A stretch of DNA of 11,023 nucleotides from assembly GCA_900128395.1 (NCBI GenBank), contig LT649971.1:1-11023 (forward strand), in the 5' to 3' direction. This DNA is from Stramenopiles sp. TOSAG23-2 (Eukaryota; Sar). Both the position numbers and the translations under genes were made by a program. Shown here piece after piece: positions 7,310 through 11,023 of this stretch. Below the pieces are notes generated by a model. It searched no databases, was not told the origin of the DNA, and saw nothing but the letters and a program-made list of their open reading frames with translations. Position 1 is the stretch's first letter. The number at the start of each line of letters is the position of its first letter.

Positions 7310-10300
7310 TCATATCGGTTTAACTTTAGTTGATCTTCTTCTCATTGGAGACCCTTTGCTACCATTTCTTTTCAGTTTAATTTTTTCAGTTGTTGACATC
7401 TTCTTATCATTATTACTGTCAGGCATTGACACAACGGTGTGCTCCGGTGGCTTTATCTTGTTTCCTTTTGCATCATCTTCCGTCTCATTATCAGGATTCT
7501 CTACTGACAATAATTTTTGCTTTTCATCCTCTTCATTTGCAACTTGAGTTTTCTTACTGCCATTGTCACCAAACATCTTTTTTATCCATGCTTTAGTCCA
7601 TTGCTTGTTGTAGTAAGCATAGCCAGATATACCAAATACTGGCCATCCGATAAACATAGTGCCCATAGCAAAGAAGAAAACCGTTGAACTAACATTTCCA
7701 CTTTTTGTTAAATAGACATATATTAAACCACAAAAAGAAAAATATGCACATAATAAATACAGCCACGTCTTTAAGAAGTTAAATTCTTTTACTAGACAAG
7801 GATTCATTTGGTAATTTAATAGAGCTAAACTTGTACAAATAAATAGCTGTCCAAATAAAACAACTTCTGGACTAGATGAGAAAAATACTGCGAAAATGGC
7901 AACAAATAAATCTGCCTGCCTCTCTGCAATGACAAAACCTTGATCAAACTTCAGATCTAACGCCTTATTGTAAAATTGTATAGTTGGTACGAGCATTGTA
8001 GCCAATGGAAAAAATAATGCTATAGCTATTGTCGCAAAAAGTATAAATTGAAGGTGTTGCGTATTTTCATCTATAGTAAAACATTCGACCGTCTTATCCT
8101 CATTTAAGAAGAACGCAGCATCTTTTGCAGAGTAAGTACAAGCAAATGTTGATGCTAAAGTACGCAAAACGCCAAAGTATAAATTATTCTGTATGAAACT
8201 TAAGCCCTGCATATAAGCCCCTTCTCGTGACATGAAGCTGGCAGGCTTTCCATCTGGTCCGCAGCCTAAAGTCCCATCCCTAGCTTTGCTGATCGCATGA
8301 ATAGTGTAAATTGGGAAGAAAAAGCAAATTGCCATTGAAAAGTAAAAGAAAAATGTAAATGGCTCATTGTCCGGAAATAGATCTTCCCGTAATGGTCCAT
8401 TTTCAGGAACTGTAAATTGTGGTATATAAACAATACCATCAAGTATCAATAAAAACGTTCTTCCAAAACTACCTAACTTTAACATTTCGGCTCGATAGTC
8501 AAACACAGGTAGTTGTGAAGTTGGGTTTTCTGGAGAAGCCACATTTTGTATGGTAGCAACTGTCGACACGTTTGCAATAGTTCCATTGACATTTGGATCT
8601 ACAAAAGTTTGTGGTGTATTGTCTATTATTACTGGGTTCATCATAATTGAAAGTACGACATTTAAATATACCATACCCCGTGAATAATATCCATTAAAAA
8701 CCATCATAATGTTATCCATTTGCTTCCAATTTACCTTGACTTCGCCTTGATCGCCTTCGTTTCGATATGCTTCTCGCACTTTCATCAATATTTTGAAGAC
8801 GCGTTTAGTTACATAATTCCATGTTCTTCCTATTTTTCGTTCATGTTTAATCATTTCTCGGATTGATTCATCAGATTCCAAGGACAGATCTATTTTTTTC
8901 TTTTCCTCTTTCTTTTTTGATAAATTCGTATCACCATCTTCGTCCTTTAGACCTTTATTTCGCCTTGCAAATCTTCTTGCATTATTGCTACGCTGTACCG
9001 CCTTTTTTAGGCGTTTCATTTTCCTTCCTGATAAAGCCTTGGTTGTTTTCACAGACGACTTGTCCTCGTCTCCGCCCACATCTTGCTTTTTTTCCGTCTT
9101 CTTTTCATCATCAGAATCAGAGTCGTCATCCGAATCTGTTTCATCTTCTTCTTCATCTTCGTCAAAGTCAAAATTTAATTCTTTGCCTCCCGACATAGAA
9201 AATATTCCCATTATTTTTCCAAAAAATGTTTTTGGTTTTTCTGCCTTGATTTTATCAGCTTCATCATCGTTTTCATCATCTTTATCATCTTCATTATCTT
9301 CATCTTCCCCATCTTGCATAGCCTTGGCCATTTGATGTGCAAGTGAATTGCGTTGCTTAGTTTGTCTGATTTCTTCACTTAACTTATGTAGCCATCGCTT
9401 AATTATACGTTTGGCCTTATTAAATCGAATACGGCGTCGATACGCTCGTTGCAGTGCAATTATAGCAATATGCTCCACATGTCTTTTTTTAGCTATTTCA
9501 AGCACGTTGATTGTATCAAGAAGAACATCAACATTTTTTTCAAATTGTGCCTTTATCGTTTTCCTAATCAGTCGCATTGGCCCATAGAACGGCAAGTTTT
9601 TAATAAGAAATTGCTTAATTATAATGCTTCTTACAGCAGATTTTGTACCTTTTAAATGGTTATCTTTACCAAGCCTAAAAAGTGCCGCGCGGAAACCGCG
9701 AAAATGTAAACCTCGTGTAAGTATCGTCACTCCAGTATCCTTGTCTGCATGAGTTTTCTTTCGTATATCCAACATTTTTTGCAATGTCTCTCGGAAAATA
9801 TTTTGAGGGTCTGCATATTCTTCTAAATGGGCATCATGGGCCAACTTCATGAATGCCTCTTCCGTCATGACTATCCTTGGAATTTGTTGCTCCATATCCA
9901 TTGGTAATTGAAACTGCGCCGTGACACCATCGTTTTCATCGCGATACTGAAATGGTATTGGCCTTCTATATTTTTTGTGTAAATTCTTTATTAATTTTTC
10001 CTCCCTACCTTTATTTTTTTCTAACATCGTCCGTATTTTTCCTCTATCTGCATTTTTTGGATTTTTTTCAATCAGCAAAGCATAAATTACATTTTCCCAT
10101 TCTTTTTCTTTCCTGTCCCATTCTATCTTTTCGACTCGGGCCTGTTCTAATTTTTCTTTAAATGTTAAATGTTTGTAGCTTCCAACCTTGGTTTTTTCCT
10201 TCTTCTTTTTATATGGGTATTTTAAAGAGTAATAAACAAATGATTCTTTGACTACCCTGATAATTAAATTTGTTTCACCAGTAGATGATTTTTTCCATGC

Positions 10301-10924
10301 AAAGAAATGTGTGTACAAACACTCTTTATTATTTCTTCTTACGACTTCCCTACATACACTAATTTCTGCACCAACGTAAAATGCAACACCAATTCTACCA
10401 ACAGTTTTGTGTCCATCATTATCAAGGAGAGGATAATATTGAAAGCTACCTTCTCTACTTTTGGTAGTTACTTCAAATCTTCGCATGTTGATTTTTCCAA
10501 GCATTTGATTCGTCCGTTTATTGTAAACGGCAATAATTATACCTGTGTCTTTCATCATCCAACGCTTTACAAAAGCACGATTACGTTTTTTAAACAGCAA
10601 GGTTCCTTTTAATGATTTCTTAACTTTTGACTTTGTTTTTTCGTTCTCGTTGTCGCCATTAGCGCCGCCAACTTTTGCTTTAGCAACAGTTGAGACGTAT
10701 GTTTGAAAGTTTGGCGCACCAGGTACCAGTATTTCACAATAAGGTTGGTATGCAAATCCTTGTCTATCTTTTTGTGGTAATCCAGCAACATCAATCAATT
10801 CAATTACATGTATTTTTCTTCCCATATCATCTAGCTGTTGTAATTTCATTTTCTTCTTTAGTCGAATTTTATTTTCTTTGTTGTACCTGGCTAACCGTTT
10901 TAATCTTGCTTTTGATTCTTGCAT
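7310..10924 (-). CDS. Large C2-like / multipass membrane protein, longer intact N-terminus (right copy)
   Basis: Same gene as at 198-3713, differing by Ile in place of Met at residue 933 (left numbering), inside a predicted membrane span. This arm has the extra base at 10840, so the frame continues upstream of the left arm's start (here ATG10825) through a basic stretch. ATG10924 is the farthest upstream ATG in this frame and gives 1204 residues. The frame stays open without a further ATG to the window edge, so the gene may be 5'-partial. Alternatively a candidate intron (10909-10984) would place the start at ATG10994 and remove the ATG at 10924; ATG10849 is another option. Domain order is as for the left copy: C2-like fold, basic helical region, IQ-like motif, acidic tract, then at least five likely membrane spans and a charged tail. 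The family is not recognised. Confidence 0.8.
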   Translation of the reverse strand: MQESKARLKRLARYNKENKIRLKKKMKLQQLDDMGRKIHVIELIDVAGLPQKDRQGFAYQPYCEILVPGAPNFQTYVSTVAKAKVGGANGDNENEKTKSKVKKSLKGTLLFKKRNRAFVKRWMMKDTGIIIAVYNKRTNQMLGKINMRRFEVTTKSREGSFQYYPLLDNDGHKTVGRIGVAFYVGAEISVCREVVRRNNKECLYTHFFAWKKSSTGETNLIIRVVKESFVYYSLKYPYKKKKEKTKVGSYKHLTFKEKLEQARVEKIEWDRKEKEWENVIYALLIEKNPKNADRGKIRTMLEKNKGREEKLIKNLHKKYRRPIPFQYRDENDGVTAQFQLPMDMEQQIPRIVMTEEAFMKLAHDAHLEEYADPQNIFRETLQKMLDIRKKTHADKDTGVTILTRGLHFRGFRAALFRLGKDNHLKGTKSAVRSIIIKQFLIKNLPFYGPMRLIRKTIKAQFEKNVDVLLDTINVLEIAKKRHVEHIAIIALQRAYRRRIRFNKAKRIIKRWLHKLSEEIRQTKQRNSLAHQMAKAMQDGEDEDNEDDKDDENDDEADKIKAEKPKTFFGKIMGIFSMSGGKELNFDFDEDEEEDETDSDDDSDSDDEKKTEKKQDVGGDEDKSSVKTTKALSGRKMKRLKKAVQRSNNARRFARRNKGLKDEDGDTNLSKKKEEKKKIDLSLESDESIREMIKHERKIGRTWNYVTKRVFKILMKVREAYRNEGDQGEVKVNWKQMDNIMMVFNGYYSRGMVYLNVVLSIMMNPVIIDNTPQTFVDPNVNGTIANVSTVATIQNVASPENPTSQLPVFDYRAEMLKLGSFGRTFLLILDGIVYIPQFTVPENGPLREDLFPDNEPFTFFFYFSMAICFFFPIYTIHAISKARDGTLGCGPDGKPASFMSREGAYMQGLSFIQNNLYFGVLRTLASTFACTYSAKDAAFFLNEDKTVECFTIDENTQHLQFILFATIAIALFFPLATMLVPTIQFYNKALDLKFDQGFVIAERQADLFVAIFAVFFSSSPEVVLFGQLFICTSLALLNYQMNPCLVKEFNFLKTWLYLLCAYFSFCGLIYVYLTKSGNVSSTVFFFAMGTMFIGWPVFGISGYAYYNKQWTKAWIKKMFGDNGSKKTQVANEEDEKQKLLSVENPDNETEDDAKGNKIKPPEHTVVSMPDSNNDKKMSTTEKIKLKRNGSKGSPMRRRSTKVKPI

Positions 10925-10984
10925 GTGAGTATCAACAACTTCTATAATATTAGCTTTATTATGTGAATAAATTAGCAAACTTAC
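10909..10984 (-). other. Candidate first intron of the large gene (right copy)
   Basis: Mirror of the 40-115 candidate: GTAAGT donor at 10984, TACTCAC branch-like site at 10925-10931 and AAAAG acceptor ending at 10909. In this unframeshifted arm the splice would join M-R-V directly to the basic segment that leads into the C2-like domain. It is not proven, because the unspliced frame is also open. Confidence 0.35.
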
Positions 10985-11023
10985 GTACTCGCATATTGTA
11001 GCTGGCGCTTCTGCTTTAATAAT
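10925..11023 (-). other. Upstream end of the large gene, edge of window
   Basis: On the minus strand the gene's reading frame is open through this stretch to the last base without an ATG upstream of 10924. In another frame ATG10994 follows an in-frame TAA and lies directly before the GTAAGT donor. The region is therefore either 5' coding sequence of a truncated gene or a 5' leader with a tiny first exon plus most of an intron. No promoter element is recognisable in so short a piece. Confidence 0.4.

Larger units (their letters stand above)
5512..11023 (-). repeat. Right arm of the window-long inverted repeat
   Basis: This is the reverse complement of the left arm, starting immediately at the axis with no spacer and ending exactly where the left arm begins. 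It carries one extra base (G10840, C on the coding strand) and T8027 (A on the coding strand). At the indel this arm keeps the reading frame open, so it is probably the more accurate copy there. Each gene here is a second copy of the same gene in the left arm and should not be counted as an independent locus without proof. Confidence 0.98.

Noticed and set aside
7310-10978. Start of the large protein at 10978
   Set aside because: That codon is TTG, an unlikely start in a eukaryotic nuclear gene; ATG options at 10924, 10849, 10825 or a spliced start at 10994 are better.
1-11023. Bacterial operon, CRISPR array, tRNA or rRNA genes, transposon ends
   Set aside because: No spaced direct repeats, cloverleaf or rRNA-like sequence or transposase was seen. 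The inverted repeats carry cellular genes and are too nearly identical and spacer-free to be transposon termini.

Overview
This window is one giant inverted repeat. Bases 1-5511 and 5512-11023 are reverse complements of each other from the axis (between C5511 and G5512) out to the first and last base. There is no spacer, and I found two differences: a one-base indel (right-arm base 10840, absent between 183 and 184) and one substitution (2996 G against an A-equivalent at 8027). Every feature therefore appears twice, and the real information content is about 5.5 kb. Because the mirror symmetry runs exactly to both ends, the window is probably an entire contig. A fold-back read, missed hairpin adapter or chimeric amplification is the simplest origin; a real head-to-head duplication or palindromic extrachromosomal molecule is possible but unproven.

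The unique half looks like nuclear DNA of an AT-rich eukaryote using the standard code. It has a short spliceosomal intron (77 bp, GTAAGA...TACTAAC...AAAAG), no bacterial ribosome-binding sites or operon structure, TA and AC simple repeats between genes, and a eukaryote-type multipass membrane protein. The intron style suggests a fungus or another compact unicellular eukaryote; the lineage cannot be fixed from this sequence.

Layout of the unique half, read in the left arm: (1) about 200 bp that look like the 5' part of the large gene, with a candidate first intron and the arm-specific frameshift; (2) a roughly 3.5 kb open frame (198-3713, + strand) for an unrecognised large protein with an N-terminal C2-like domain, basic and acidic central regions and a C-terminal polytopic membrane domain; (3) a 351 bp convergent intergenic segment with a poly(A) signal candidate, a TA tract and a 23-nt AC microsatellite; (4) a two-exon N-acetylglucosamine-6-phosphate deacetylase gene (4065-5485, - strand), clearly recognised from its catalytic motifs; (5) 26 bp from its start codon to the palindrome axis. 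The right arm (5512-11023) repeats this in mirror order.

The two genes show no evident functional link. The deacetylase belongs to amino-sugar recycling in the cytosol, while the large protein is probably membrane-located and possibly lipid- or calmodulin-interacting. Their convergent arrangement looks like ordinary neighbourhood in a compact genome.
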